From an uncultured Piscirickettsiaceae bacterium (GTDB lineage Bacteria; Pseudomonadota; Gammaproteobacteria; Methylococcales; Cycloclasticaceae): a stretch of DNA of 64,000 nt. Below are positions 20,019 to 30,093 of this stretch, piece by piece. Both the position numbers and the translations under genes were made by a program. Each line of letters begins with the position of its first letter. Position 1 is the first letter of the stretch. The notes beneath the pieces were generated by a model. The model had not been told where the DNA came from, made no database searches, and saw only the letters and a program-made list of their open reading frames with translations. Location of the stretch: NCBI GenBank assembly GCA_913061075.1, contig CAJXSK010000003.1:1-64000 (forward strand), written 5' to 3'.

Positions 20019-20735
20019 TTAAGCTTTGCGACGTAAGCGTCCCATGCCTAACAAGCCAAGGCCTAGAAGTGCTAGAGAAGCAGGTTCAGGAATACTGTTA
20101 CCTGATAAGTCCAAAGATCCAAATAATGGAAAACCAGGAAGGTTTAGAGGACTAGTTTGGAATGATGAAGTGAAAGCAAAGTCTGATCCGCCAGATTTGG
20201 TATTCGTATCAAAGTTACCTGCGGCAATACCACCAGTAACATCAAGAAAGCCAGATCCTGATCCATTAATATTAGCTGGGTCGAATAAGTTAGTAGCAAA
20301 CCCATTTAAAGAATCACCTGTTAGTGATAGGAACAATACGCCATCGCTTGCATCGCCAGCTGCTGGTGCTGCTTGATTATACTCTGGAGTACTATCAACC
20401 CAAACATTGACTGCAACATTGTTGAAATCAAATAAAAATGAGCCTGGAGCACCAGAAGGTATTGCGCTAATAAGATCAAAAGAAAAGTCGAAAGTTAATT
20501 CGCAACTTGGGCAAAAAGACGCTTCGCCAAGGCCGTTTACTTGTGTAATCACACCGAAACCAGTTACTGTGTCGCCAACTTGTGCGGCAAAGCTTTCGAA
20601 AGTGTTACCATTTGATGAAAAGTCTAGAGCTGAGTCCGGATCCCAAACTACGCCGCCAACGTTAATTGGTGCAGCCATTGCCATGCTAGATGCAGCTAGT
20701 AATGTTGCTCCTGTTAATACTTGTTTAATATTCAT
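20019..20735 (-). CDS. PEP-CTERM sorting-domain protein (exosortase substrate)
   Basis: N-term signal MNIKQVLTGATLLAASSMAMAA; C-term SIPEPASLALLGLGLLGMGRLRRKA; RBS GGAG before ATG. Confidence 0.95.
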   Translation of the reverse strand: MNIKQVLTGATLLAASSMAMAAPINVGGVVWDPDSALDFSSNGNTFESFAAQVGDTVTGFGVITQVNGLGEASFCPSCELTFDFSFDLISAIPSGAPGSFLFDFNNVAVNVWVDSTPEYNQAAPAAGDASDGVLFLSLTGDSLNGFATNLFDPANINGSGSGFLDVTGGIAAGNFDTNTKSGGSDFAFTSSFQTSPLNLPGFPLFGSLDLSGNSIPEPASLALLGLGLLGMGRLRRKA

Positions 20736-20785
20736 GTTTATCTCCGTTATAATTTACTAAGCAATGTTTGCTTGAAAATAAATAA

Positions 20786-20801
20786 TGCAGATGCCGTGCC
20801 A
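20786..20801 (-). promoter_or_regulatory. Sigma-54 (RpoN) -24/-12 promoter for the PEP-CTERM gene
   Basis: - strand TGGCACG-GCAT-CTGCA versus consensus TGGCACG-N4-TTGCW; about 50 bp upstream of the ATG at 20735. Confidence 0.85.
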
Positions 20802-21103
20802 AGTTTTACTATTATCGATAAATAATCAATTAAGTTATTGAAATTAAACGATAATAATTTAATGAAATAAAATTCAGCGTTTCATTCAAATTGATTTAAA
20901 ATTCTTATTTGTAAAATAAATTGACAGTTGTGAAGCCTTATAATGCGATTTTTAAGCCTAATTGTCATTCAAGTTGATGATGGTTGTTATTATAACCCGT
21001 GGTCTTAAGCAAAATATTGTAGTTTGTACTAAACTTACGCGACCATATATAGAATTGGAAATGGATTCAATCACTTTCTTCATTAAACATAAGGGTAAAT
21101 TAA

Positions 21104-23884
21104 ATGTATAAGGGAATACGCACAACTTCTAACCTATTAATAATAGGCTTATCGTTGCTTTTATTGGTAGGTTGTAATAATAACTTATCCGAAACGGAAT
21201 ATTTAGCAAAGGCCCGCAACAGCCTTGAAGAGAAGGATATACAAGCAGCAGTCATCAACATAAAGAATGCATTGAAGTTGAATGCTGGTAATCAGCAGGC
21301 GCATCAGATGCTTGGAAATATCATGTTGTCGTCTGATTCCCCTGCATTGGCCGAGGTTGAGTTTGAAAAGCTTAAGCAGTTGGGTGCAGATAAAAACCTT
21401 TGGAGTACTGGGTTAGTAAAAGCCAAGTTGCTACAAGGCAAATTAGATGACGTGCTTAGTTTTGATGAAGGGACGCTCAACGGTAAAGATGCGGTTGATG
21501 TGCTGGCTTATAAAGTAATGGCGACTGTTCAGCAGAAAAAACTGGACTTGGCGAGTGGTTTTATTGAACAAGCTGATAAATTAGCTATTAAATCGACTGA
21601 ATTAGAACTAGCAAAAATTCGTTTTTTTGCCAGTTCAGCTAAATTTGGTGATGCAAGGCAAGTGATTGAAGGTGTATTAGCAACAAACCCAGAACAATAT
21701 GATGCCTTGTTGTTATTAGGTGATATTGAATTACACGAGAAATCATTTGAAGCGGCAGAAAATGCTTATGCCAAGGCTTATAAAAGCTCACCTGAGCGCT
21801 CGCAGGCATTAGTGCAGCTTGCTAGTGTTCAGTTAGCACGAAAAGACGTTGACTCAGCACAACAGTCTATTAATACCCTGTTAAAACGCTACCCAGAACA
21901 TTTAAAGGTTAATTTATTGCAAGGTAAGTTATTAATTGAGACAGGGCAGCGCGTTAAAGCATTGCCGTTTATTGAAAAGGCAGCAAATTCTGATTATTCA
22001 CCACTGGATGCTTACTTTTATGCCGCAATGCTTCATTTGGAAAATGATCGGTTAGAGCAAGCCGATCAGTTTGCGCGGCAGTTGTTGTCGAAAGCACCAA
22101 GGTCTGTTATGGCAACGTTGTTAAAGGCCAATATTCTGTTAAAGCAGCAGGCATTTAAAGAAGCACAGGGTTTATCTTATAAGGTTGTGCAGGCCCAACC
22201 AGAAAACATCAGTGCTTTAAATATTTTGGCAACAGCACTATTGCAACAAGGCGATGTTAAAGGCGCACTGACTTATTATGAAAAAGTAGTTAGTTTGCAA
22301 CCTAACGACACTAAAGCACGATTAAGGTTAGCAGAAGTGCTGGTTAATGATGGGCAGTTTGCTAAGGCAAATGAACAGGTGAACACGGTTTTGTCAGTAG
22401 ATGCTAAGAACGTATCTGCTATTAGTGTGAAGGCAAGGAGTGCCATTGCTCAAGGGCATACCGATAAAGCATTGGCCTTGATTGCGGATTTAAAAAAACA
22501 AGCGCCAGTTAAGGCCTTCCCTTATTTGTTGGAGGCCCAGTTGTTTCAATCAACTAATCAGCAAGCGTTAGTTAAAGGTAGTTTGCAAAAAGCATGTGAC
22601 GTTGAGCCAGATGATGCGAAAGGGTGTTTGGCGTATGCCGGTGAGCTGGTGAAAGAGAAAGCCTACGGCGATGCGCTTGAGACATATGAGTCAATCCTAT
22701 CTACCCAGCCGAAGCATTTAAATGCAACGTTAGGGAAGGCTAAAGTGTTAGCACTGCAGGAAAAATTTGCTGATATGGAAACATGGTTACAACAGGCAAT
22801 AGCAACCTTTCCAAACGTAACTCAACCGAAAGTTGTTCTTGGGCAATATTACTTGTCTCAAGGGCAAGGTGATAAGGCGGCTTTGTTATTTAATTCCACA
22901 GATAAGACGTTAGTGTCTGATCCTGCTTTTTTGCAGATGTTAGCCTCAGCACAGCTTGAAACGAAGCAGTATAAAAAAGCGAACTTAACGGTGAGTAAAT
23001 TGTTAGGGATTCAACCTGACAATAAGCAAGCACAGATGTTAAATGCGTTAGTGCAAAGTTCGTTAGGTAATACAACAGAGGCTGAGCAAAAACTAAAGGC
23101 TTTGTTAAAAGCTGAGCCTGATAGCCCAGTACTAAAAATTAGCGTTGCTAAGGTGCTTTATAAGCAGAAGAAGTACGCAGAAGCTGAGCAATTGCTGAAT
23201 AGTTTGCCTAAAGAACAGGCTGAACAAGAAGGTGTATTGCAATTACGATCTTCGTTAGCCTTATCTCAGGGAAACTTTGCTCGGGCGACTACGTTGGCAC
23301 AAAAGGCGTTTGACAAGAACCAGTCGAGTGGAAACGTGTTAATGCTAGCACAGCAATTATGGCGAGAAGGTAAACATGATAATGCCTTGTCGTTAATGAC
23401 TGACTGGTTAGGCAAACATGATGATGACATACGGGTGCGTACTGAATTAGCCGCCTTGTATACGCAAATAGGAGAACAAGCGAAGGCTGATAAAGAGAAT
23501 GAAGCCATATTGAAGCAACAAGGTAATAATGTTCTTGCTTTAAATAACTTGGCTTGGAGTTATAAAGATAGTCAGCCAGTTAAAGCCTTAGAATTAGCGT
23601 CTAAATTAAACGACTTGCAGCCGGGTGTTCCTGCGTTTTTAGATACATTAGCGCTGGTTCAGTTAAAGAATGGTGATGCTGATTTGGCCTCACGGTATAT
23701 TGAACAAGCCATAGCTAAACAGTCGGCGCCTGCCTTTGTTTACCATAAGGCGATGATAGATGCAGAAAAAGGTGATTGGTTGTTAGCGATTAAAGACTTA
23801 ACTGCGTTACTTGAAAAAAAGACTGCTTTTGCAGAACGTAAAGAAGCGGAGGCTTTTTTAACTAAACTTAAAGCTGGAGAATAG
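21104..23884 (+). CDS. prsT: PEP-CTERM system TPR-repeat lipoprotein, PrsT-like (copy 2)
   Basis: 926 aa; lipobox LLVGC; same architecture and C-terminal ALNNLAWSYKDSQPVKALELA as copy 1. Confidence 0.88.
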   Translation: MYKGIRTTSNLLIIGLSLLLLVGCNNNLSETEYLAKARNSLEEKDIQAAVINIKNALKLNAGNQQAHQMLGNIMLSSDSPALAEVEFEKLKQLGADKNLWSTGLVKAKLLQGKLDDVLSFDEGTLNGKDAVDVLAYKVMATVQQKKLDLASGFIEQADKLAIKSTELELAKIRFFASSAKFGDARQVIEGVLATNPEQYDALLLLGDIELHEKSFEAAENAYAKAYKSSPERSQALVQLASVQLARKDVDSAQQSINTLLKRYPEHLKVNLLQGKLLIETGQRVKALPFIEKAANSDYSPLDAYFYAAMLHLENDRLEQADQFARQLLSKAPRSVMATLLKANILLKQQAFKEAQGLSYKVVQAQPENISALNILATALLQQGDVKGALTYYEKVVSLQPNDTKARLRLAEVLVNDGQFAKANEQVNTVLSVDAKNVSAISVKARSAIAQGHTDKALALIADLKKQAPVKAFPYLLEAQLFQSTNQQALVKGSLQKACDVEPDDAKGCLAYAGELVKEKAYGDALETYESILSTQPKHLNATLGKAKVLALQEKFADMETWLQQAIATFPNVTQPKVVLGQYYLSQGQGDKAALLFNSTDKTLVSDPAFLQMLASAQLETKQYKKANLTVSKLLGIQPDNKQAQMLNALVQSSLGNTTEAEQKLKALLKAEPDSPVLKISVAKVLYKQKKYAEAEQLLNSLPKEQAEQEGVLQLRSSLALSQGNFARATTLAQKAFDKNQSSGNVLMLAQQLWREGKHDNALSLMTDWLGKHDDDIRVRTELAALYTQIGEQAKADKENEAILKQQGNNVLALNNLAWSYKDSQPVKALELASKLNDLQPGVPAFLDTLALVQLKNGDADLASRYIEQAIAKQSAPAFVYHKAMIDAEKGDWLLAIKDLTALLEKKTAFAERKEAEAFLTKLKAGE

Positions 23885-24268
23885 TTATTTAGTTAGCCAA
23901 GCTTGAAATGGCTCTTTGTGTTGAAACCATAAGGCAGATAAAATGCCTATGATGTCTAGTATTAAGTCTGACACTGAGCCATATCGACCAGGTATGCTAA
24001 GTTGGTGGAGTTCGTCAAGTATTGCAAAACTGATACATATCAATAACAACGCGGCTGATTTTTGATGGGTTGTTAGTTGTGTTGGGTTTAATGCCCAAAT
24101 CCAACTTAAACCAAGGCCGGCAAATAAAGGGATATGCAGTAAGTTTTGTATAGAGCTTGGAATAAGCGACAAAACGAATGTTGGAATGGACTCGCTAGTA
24201 TCTCCTGGTATGGAAGACAATAGCAAAACACACAGCATGTAAGCTATAGGTAATGTGAATCTAGGCAT
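23885..24268 (-). CDS. VanZ-like membrane protein
   Basis: 127 aa; SSIPGDTS, LHIPLFAGLGLSWIWAL, DELHQLSIPGRYGSVSDLILDIIGILSAL. Confidence 0.8.
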   Translation of the reverse strand: MPRFTLPIAYMLCVLLLSSIPGDTSESIPTFVLSLIPSSIQNLLHIPLFAGLGLSWIWALNPTQLTTHQKSAALLLICISFAILDELHQLSIPGRYGSVSDLILDIIGILSALWFQHKEPFQAWLTK

Positions 24269-24364
24269 TGAGTGAGTTTTGGATGGTTGTTACAAAAGTA
24301 AGCAATTTTGTGTGTATTGTCTAAAATTAGAGTGTGAATAAATTATATATGAAGTGTTTTAGCG

Positions 24365-25618
24365 ATGACGATTAAAATTAAAATAGCACGTACGGCTAAG
24401 GAAATTGATGATGTTTTTCGTCTTCGGTATGACGTTTACGTTCGTGAAGAAGGAAAATTTGGTGGTGAAGAGAACCCCAATGGCCGGATTATTGACCATT
24501 TTGATGCCGTGCCTGGTGTGGCAAATGTTATTGCTTATTCTAGTGGTGAGCCAATTGCAACTATTAGAATAAATGGTAATACAGATATTGGCTTACCGGT
24601 AGAAGAGTTTTGTGATATTTCTGAGTTCAAGAAAAAAACATTGCTTGAAAATAAACATGCCGTTTTTGGTAGCTCTGGTATGTTGGCGGTCAAAAAAGAG
24701 TGGCGGAATAAACGAAAGGTTTTTTATGCGCTTTTAAAAACGGCTATTGGTGCTGGCACAAATTGGAACGCATCACACGTTATCGTCACTGTTAAGAAAG
24801 AGACACTTTCTTTATATGGTCGGATTGGTTTTGAAATTATTGGTGAGAACCAATGGAATGAAGACGCTCAGGATGAAGTGATACCCATGGCTGCACCTTA
24901 TCCACTAGTATATGGGTGGGCTTTTGGCGACATATCAGGCAAGTTGTCGCCATTTTGGGTTGAGAAATTGGGGAAAATTTCAGAACGTATTTTGTTGGAG
25001 CCATCCGAAATTCTATTTAATGAGCATGATGACGCAGATGAGGCATATGCTATTGATAACGGTTGGATGTCGATTTCTAAACATGATGCACAAGATCATG
25101 AATTGATTCTGGCTAACCTTTCCCAAGGTGAATTATTTGGTGAGTTAGCATTGTTAGAAGGTGGTGAACGTTCGGCAACCGCAACTGCGATAACGAGCAC
25201 AGAGTTAATTGTTATTGAGAAAGCGAAGTTATTAGAGGAAACCAAGAAGGACCCGGCTCAGCTGTTAGAACTATTACAATACTTTGCAAAGCGTGTGCGT
25301 GAAACAGATGAGTTTTTAATGGTTCATTCGTTTGCGCCGCAAACCAGTCGTGTGAAGTATGCTCTTAGATTACTTTGGGAAAGTGCTCAGCTAGATAGGA
25401 AGTCTCCTGGTGCTCGGATAGCAAAGGTAGGGGTGGATACTATTGCGACGCACTCTCAAATTAGAGAAAGTGAAGTGTTAGCAGTGCTTGAGATAGAAAA
25501 AATGGACGGAAGGATTGAATACGGGAAAAAATTCGTACGTTTCTTAAAAGAACCCGATGCCAGTGTGAAAAGAGTGGAGTTATCTGATCAAGATAACCTT
25601 ATTAGAGTGACCGGTTAA
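24365..25618 (+). CDS. GNAT/FeeM-like N-acyl amino acid synthase domain fused to cyclic-nucleotide-binding/Crp-like region
   Basis: N-term VFRLRYDVYVREEGKFGGEENPNGRIIDHFD; C-term ILANLSQGELFGELALLEGGERSATATAITSTELIVIEK. Confidence 0.82.
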   Translation: MTIKIKIARTAKEIDDVFRLRYDVYVREEGKFGGEENPNGRIIDHFDAVPGVANVIAYSSGEPIATIRINGNTDIGLPVEEFCDISEFKKKTLLENKHAVFGSSGMLAVKKEWRNKRKVFYALLKTAIGAGTNWNASHVIVTVKKETLSLYGRIGFEIIGENQWNEDAQDEVIPMAAPYPLVYGWAFGDISGKLSPFWVEKLGKISERILLEPSEILFNEHDDADEAYAIDNGWMSISKHDAQDHELILANLSQGELFGELALLEGGERSATATAITSTELIVIEKAKLLEETKKDPAQLLELLQYFAKRVRETDEFLMVHSFAPQTSRVKYALRLLWESAQLDRKSPGARIAKVGVDTIATHSQIRESEVLAVLEIEKMDGRIEYGKKFVRFLKEPDASVKRVELSDQDNLIRVTG

Positions 25619-26514
25619 GGACTGATTTCAGCCAACGAAATAATAGACCGAAATACGATTTTATTGGAATGGGTTAGGCCAAAGCAGTTTAATTGAGTAT
25701 TTTTTTCAAAAGGTTTATTTTCAATCAAAATATAAAGAGGGCTGTTGCTTTTTAGTTGATTGATTTCTTCGTTATTGATGCTTATTTTATGCTGAGTGTA
25801 AACCGAGGGGTTTTCACTGAATTTGATGCCTTCTAAACGAGCCTTTTCTAACAAAGCAGATGAGATAAAGCTACAAGGGAATATACTTGGAAAGTTAACT
25901 TTGTTTTCAACTTCATCTATATAGTCTGATTGTTCTATTAAGCAACCAGTAAGAAAATTCTTTGCATTGCTGGTTGTGATGTATTTCTTTTTCATAAAAT
26001 ACCGCCCATCTAGCACAATGCTTCTATCAGCTGTGCGTGATAAGTCTTCTAATGCTGAAAAACCGGCAGTTGCTAGATATAGCGGTTTGTTGGTATCTTT
26101 TTTTTGCCCTGTAAGAACAAGTCGTTCGTTGTTTTTTATATAGACTCGGTTACTAAGAGAGTTTTGAGTTTCATTTTTGCGGCTTTTATTAATATTTAGT
26201 TCGAACGTGTCTCCGGACTGAATAGCACCAGCAAACATAAATTGATAGTTGTCGTATAGGTATGTGTTTTTGGGTGTTGGGTTTTCGTTAGAGCGTAACG
26301 CTTTGATTTTATCTATAATAAAGGCTTCTAGTTGAAACCCTAGCAATATAGGGCCATTAAAGGGGTTGTTGCGGACGGTTTTCCATTTGTTTTTATCGTG
26401 GAATAAATTAAAGTCATCCGTGGCATTGCGGGCTATGTCCAAATGAATTTGTTCAAAAACAAATTGGTTTTGTTTTGAATGAATAGGAATAATGTTGGAA
26501 GGTTGAGTCGCCAT
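25615..26514 (-). CDS. Hypothetical protein, possible hotdog/MaoC-like fold
   Basis: 299 aa; IARNATDDFNLFHDKNKW...FNGPILLGFQLEAFI resembles a MaoC/hotdog active-site segment; weak similarity by eye only. Confidence 0.4.
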   Translation of the reverse strand: MATQPSNIIPIHSKQNQFVFEQIHLDIARNATDDFNLFHDKNKWKTVRNNPFNGPILLGFQLEAFIIDKIKALRSNENPTPKNTYLYDNYQFMFAGAIQSGDTFELNINKSRKNETQNSLSNRVYIKNNERLVLTGQKKDTNKPLYLATAGFSALEDLSRTADRSIVLDGRYFMKKKYITTSNAKNFLTGCLIEQSDYIDEVENKVNFPSIFPCSFISSALLEKARLEGIKFSENPSVYTQHKISINNEEINQLKSNSPLYILIENKPFEKNTQLNCFGLTHSNKIVFRSIISLAEISP

Positions 26515-26531
26515 CTTAAGGTTAGTTAATA

Positions 26532-27884
26532 CTATTGGCTTTCGCTAATGCCGTGTTTTTCCATAATGCTATACAATGTTGGGCGAGTAACGCCTAATCC
26601 TTTAGCGGTATTGGAAATATTCCATTGATGGTGGTTTAGTGCGCGGCGAACAGCATTACTTTCGGCTTCGTCTTTAACTTGTTTTAAATTAAGCGGAAGG
26701 TTGCTGGTTTCGATGTCTTCTAACTCAAGATCTTCAGGAATGATGTTTTTACCATCGGCTAAAATAACAGCTCGCTTTACTTTGCTTTCCAGTTCTCGAA
26801 CGTTACCCGGCCATGAGTGGCTATTAATTGCATCAACCGCCTCTTGTGTGAAGCCTTTAAGATTCTTCTTAAACTCGTCGTTGAATTTATCTAGAAATGC
26901 ATGGGCTAGTAGAAGCGGATCACTTTCACGCTCATTTAATGGTGGGATTTTTATTGTTACCTCGCTGATACGATAAAATAAATCTTCCCTAAATTTGTCT
27001 TGTTGAATATGTTCTTGAATGTTTTGGTGGGTCGCGCAAATAACACGTACATCGATAGGAATTTCTTCCCGCCCACCAATACGTTCTATAACACGTTCTT
27101 GAAGAAAGCGAAGTAATTTGGCTTGTAGCTCAAAAGGCAAATCACCAATTTCATCTAAGAATAAGGTACCGCCATTCGCATGTTCGATTTTCCCTATGGT
27201 TTGTTTGCTTGCCCCTGTAAACGCGCCTTTTTCGTAACCAAATAGTTCGCTTTCCAGTAAATTAGCAGGGATAGCAGCACAATTGATAGCTACCATTTTA
27301 TTGTCTGCGCGAGGGCTAAGGTCGTGTAGTGCCCGTGCAAAGACTTCTTTGCCTGTTCCACTGGCACCAAGCAAGAGTGTACTGACATCGGACGGCGCGA
27401 TTTTTTCAACGGTGCGACAAACTTTGGCCATTTCGGGGCTGTTTGCAATGATGCCATTCAGTGGTGAAGCACTAAATTGTTGTAGTTTTATGTTTTCTTG
27501 TTCTAGTTCATAAACACGGTAAGCTCGTTCTACGGTTAAGGTAAGGATGTCTGATTCAACAGGTTTCTGGTAAAAATCAAATGCGCCCAGTGCAATGGCT
27601 TTCACTGCATTGCTTCGATCATCATTGCCGGTGGCAACGATGATTTTTGTCTCGGGGGCTAGAGATAATATTTCTTCAAGCGTCGCAATACCTTCGGTTG
27701 CACCACCAGGATCTGGTGGTAGGCCAAGGTCAAGCGTGACAACTTGTGGATGATGACGCCTAAAGAGTTCCATGGCCTGTTTTCGGTCACCGGCTATTTC
27801 CACTTCAAAGTCATCAAAGCACCAGCGTAACTGGCTCTGTAGGCCCGGGTCATCTTCAACTATTAATAAGCGTTTATCTGTCAT
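26532..27884 (-). CDS. prsR: Sigma-54-dependent response regulator PrsR-like
   Basis: Receiver domain (LLIVEDDPGLQSQLRW), AAA+ with GAFTGA (YEKGAFTGASKQ), C-term Fis-type HTH (NISNTAKGLGVTRPTLYSIMEKHGI). Confidence 0.92.
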   Translation of the reverse strand: MTDKRLLIVEDDPGLQSQLRWCFDDFEVEIAGDRKQAMELFRRHHPQVVTLDLGLPPDPGGATEGIATLEEILSLAPETKIIVATGNDDRSNAVKAIALGAFDFYQKPVESDILTLTVERAYRVYELEQENIKLQQFSASPLNGIIANSPEMAKVCRTVEKIAPSDVSTLLLGASGTGKEVFARALHDLSPRADNKMVAINCAAIPANLLESELFGYEKGAFTGASKQTIGKIEHANGGTLFLDEIGDLPFELQAKLLRFLQERVIERIGGREEIPIDVRVICATHQNIQEHIQQDKFREDLFYRISEVTIKIPPLNERESDPLLLAHAFLDKFNDEFKKNLKGFTQEAVDAINSHSWPGNVRELESKVKRAVILADGKNIIPEDLELEDIETSNLPLNLKQVKDEAESNAVRRALNHHQWNISNTAKGLGVTRPTLYSIMEKHGISESQ

Positions 27885-27888
27885 AGTG

Positions 27889-29964
27889 TTATTCGTTATC
27901 TGAAAGTGGCATGGTGAATGTGAACGTGGTGCCTTTTCCTAAGGCGCTGGAGACTTGTATATTGCCTCCAATCTTTCGAATATATTCTCTGCTTTCAAAC
28001 ATACCAATGCCCATGCCAGTTAATCCCTTGGTGGAATCAAAGGCGTTAAACAATTTGTTTTCTATAAAGTTGGTGTCCATCCCAATTCCATTATCTTTAA
28101 TGGTAATTCTAGCTGAGTTTTCCAACTTTACTGTATGGATTTCAACAAAGCCTTCATCATTCGTGGCTTCTTGAGCGTTTTGTACAAAGTGACCTATGAC
28201 GGTAGAAAATTTTATGGGGTTTGCTGATATTCTTAGGTCAACTTCGCTGGATAACGTTGGCGTGGGCTTTAGCTTCGAATGGCTTGATACAACCCCTTGT
28301 AGAATAGGGGTGAGTTGAAAAGTTTCTACGGATTCATCATTGACGCCAGTCCGAAGTTGTTTCATTAAGGCGGTCATTCGTTCAACGGAGTTCTCGACAG
28401 TGCTGATGACATCATCAACAAATGCAGGCTTATGCTTATGCTTTTCTGCATTCGAAATAAGGAGTGACAATTGACCTAAGATGTTTTTTAAATCATGCAC
28501 AATGTAAACAGATAGGCGATTAAATGCTTCGAATTGCCTTGCCTGAGTTAGAGCGCGGTTCGTTTCATATTGAGAGAGGTTCACTGCTACTTGGAAAGCG
28601 GCCATTTTTATTAAATCCCTATCTTCCCAATTTAAGCTGGGTTGTCCGTGAGAGTGCGCTATTAGCATGATCGCGATTAATTCATTATTGAACTCAATGG
28701 GAATCAGCAGCCATGCATCTGGAATACTTAAAAAGTACGGGGGTATGTCAATTTCTTCATAGGCAGCGGGGTTGTTTTTGTATTCGTCTAAATCAATAAT
28801 CCAATGGTTGTTTTCGAAGTATTTGCTAACGCCTTTAAATTGTTCCGAAGGGGCGGAATCTGGAGCAGGCATGTTCCAGTGGGAAATAATGTCAAAATGG
28901 TGTTGGTCGCGTTTAACCCACATCAATCCGCCAGGGGAATTAAGCATGGTAGAAATGGCGTTCGTGCAATTATCAGGAAGAGGGTAGCGGTCGTCAGAGA
29001 GTGTTTTGGTGAACGATAACCACTCTTCTCGGTAATCATATTTAAGATTATAAAAATGTTTGCTTAGAAAGACTTGAATTTGTGCGCGTATTTTTCCGGA
29101 AAATAAAACAAGAACTAATAAGCTGATGGCACCAAATAAAAATACGACTTGTAAGGTCGTTCCCCAATCGCCACCGAAATATTTAAGGGCGTAGCCAACA
29201 CCCGACATGGCTAATAAATAAACCCCCGCCCCGACAATGGTGACAGAATGAAACAACATTTGTTTTGATACATGGATGCCTGTATTCCATTTAGGGTTTC
29301 TTTTAATTGATATGGCGATTAACGGAATAGCTATAGCATTAACTGCTCCACGCGCGGCCCATAAATTTGGGTTGATGGCGTTGAATAGTAAAGCATCAGA
29401 AAAATAGAAAATATCGTATACAAAACAGCCACCTATGCCTAAGCATAAGTGCTTTATTGCCCAGCGGCCTTCAGGTCGAGCGTGCCTATAAACTTGTTCT
29501 ATGAGAACCAAACCGCAGATGGATAAGATTATCCAAATGGTCAATGCTATTGAATTAAATTGGTCTTCGCTAAGCGTCGTTAGTAGGCTATTTTCAGATT
29601 TTATAAATGCAAAAATAGCAATGAAAATGGCAATGAAAAATAACTTTTCGTTGTTGGTTACGTTTGGCTTATCTGTGTTGTCACTATTTGTTTCATCATG
29701 GCTTTGCAGTACGACATATAAGAAATATAACCATGATGCGCTTTTAAAAAGTTCGAAGAAGCTATTCAAGGCAAGATTCGTGTCTTGCAATAAAATCGAA
29801 GCAACTATCTTCCCGGCCCACAGCAAAGAAGCAAAACACGCGGTTATTAATAATGTGCGGTAAATCCGCGCTTTCCAAGATAAGGCTAGCATCAAGAGCA
29901 ATGCTAGGAAGCCGATGAACGTTATCGCATGGCTCGTTAAACTGGCTGTTAAAATAATATTCAT
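27889..29964 (-). CDS. prsK: Membrane sensor histidine kinase PrsK-like
   Basis: Multi-TM N-terminus, GAF-like middle, VYIVHDLKNILGQLSLLISN H-box, GIGMGMFESREYIRKIGG-type ATPase; adjacent to prsR. Confidence 0.9.
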   Translation of the reverse strand: MNIILTASLTSHAITFIGFLALLLMLALSWKARIYRTLLITACFASLLWAGKIVASILLQDTNLALNSFFELFKSASWLYFLYVVLQSHDETNSDNTDKPNVTNNEKLFFIAIFIAIFAFIKSENSLLTTLSEDQFNSIALTIWIILSICGLVLIEQVYRHARPEGRWAIKHLCLGIGGCFVYDIFYFSDALLFNAINPNLWAARGAVNAIAIPLIAISIKRNPKWNTGIHVSKQMLFHSVTIVGAGVYLLAMSGVGYALKYFGGDWGTTLQVVFLFGAISLLVLVLFSGKIRAQIQVFLSKHFYNLKYDYREEWLSFTKTLSDDRYPLPDNCTNAISTMLNSPGGLMWVKRDQHHFDIISHWNMPAPDSAPSEQFKGVSKYFENNHWIIDLDEYKNNPAAYEEIDIPPYFLSIPDAWLLIPIEFNNELIAIMLIAHSHGQPSLNWEDRDLIKMAAFQVAVNLSQYETNRALTQARQFEAFNRLSVYIVHDLKNILGQLSLLISNAEKHKHKPAFVDDVISTVENSVERMTALMKQLRTGVNDESVETFQLTPILQGVVSSHSKLKPTPTLSSEVDLRISANPIKFSTVIGHFVQNAQEATNDEGFVEIHTVKLENSARITIKDNGIGMDTNFIENKLFNAFDSTKGLTGMGIGMFESREYIRKIGGNIQVSSALGKGTTFTFTMPLSDNE

Positions 29965-30093
29965 GGTGATATTGCGATGAGTGTTATCTTTTTGGTGAGA
30001 TATAAATAGTATAGGTTAAAATTATCGCTCAAGTGTTTGACGAAACGTTATTCACCGTCTACTTTTAATGTATTACGTTCAAAAATAATTTTA

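Noticed and set aside
20026-20760. + strand ORFs 20026..20376 and 20407..20760
   Set aside because: Antisense to the clear PEP-CTERM gene; composition is typical shadow ORF with no domain motifs.
20805-20880. AT-rich dyads (TTATCGATAA; ATTAAA...TTTAAT) upstream of the PEP-CTERM sigma-54 site as PrsR sites
   Set aside because: Highly AT-rich region where such short dyads are expected by chance and no shared sequence with the 32546 dyad.
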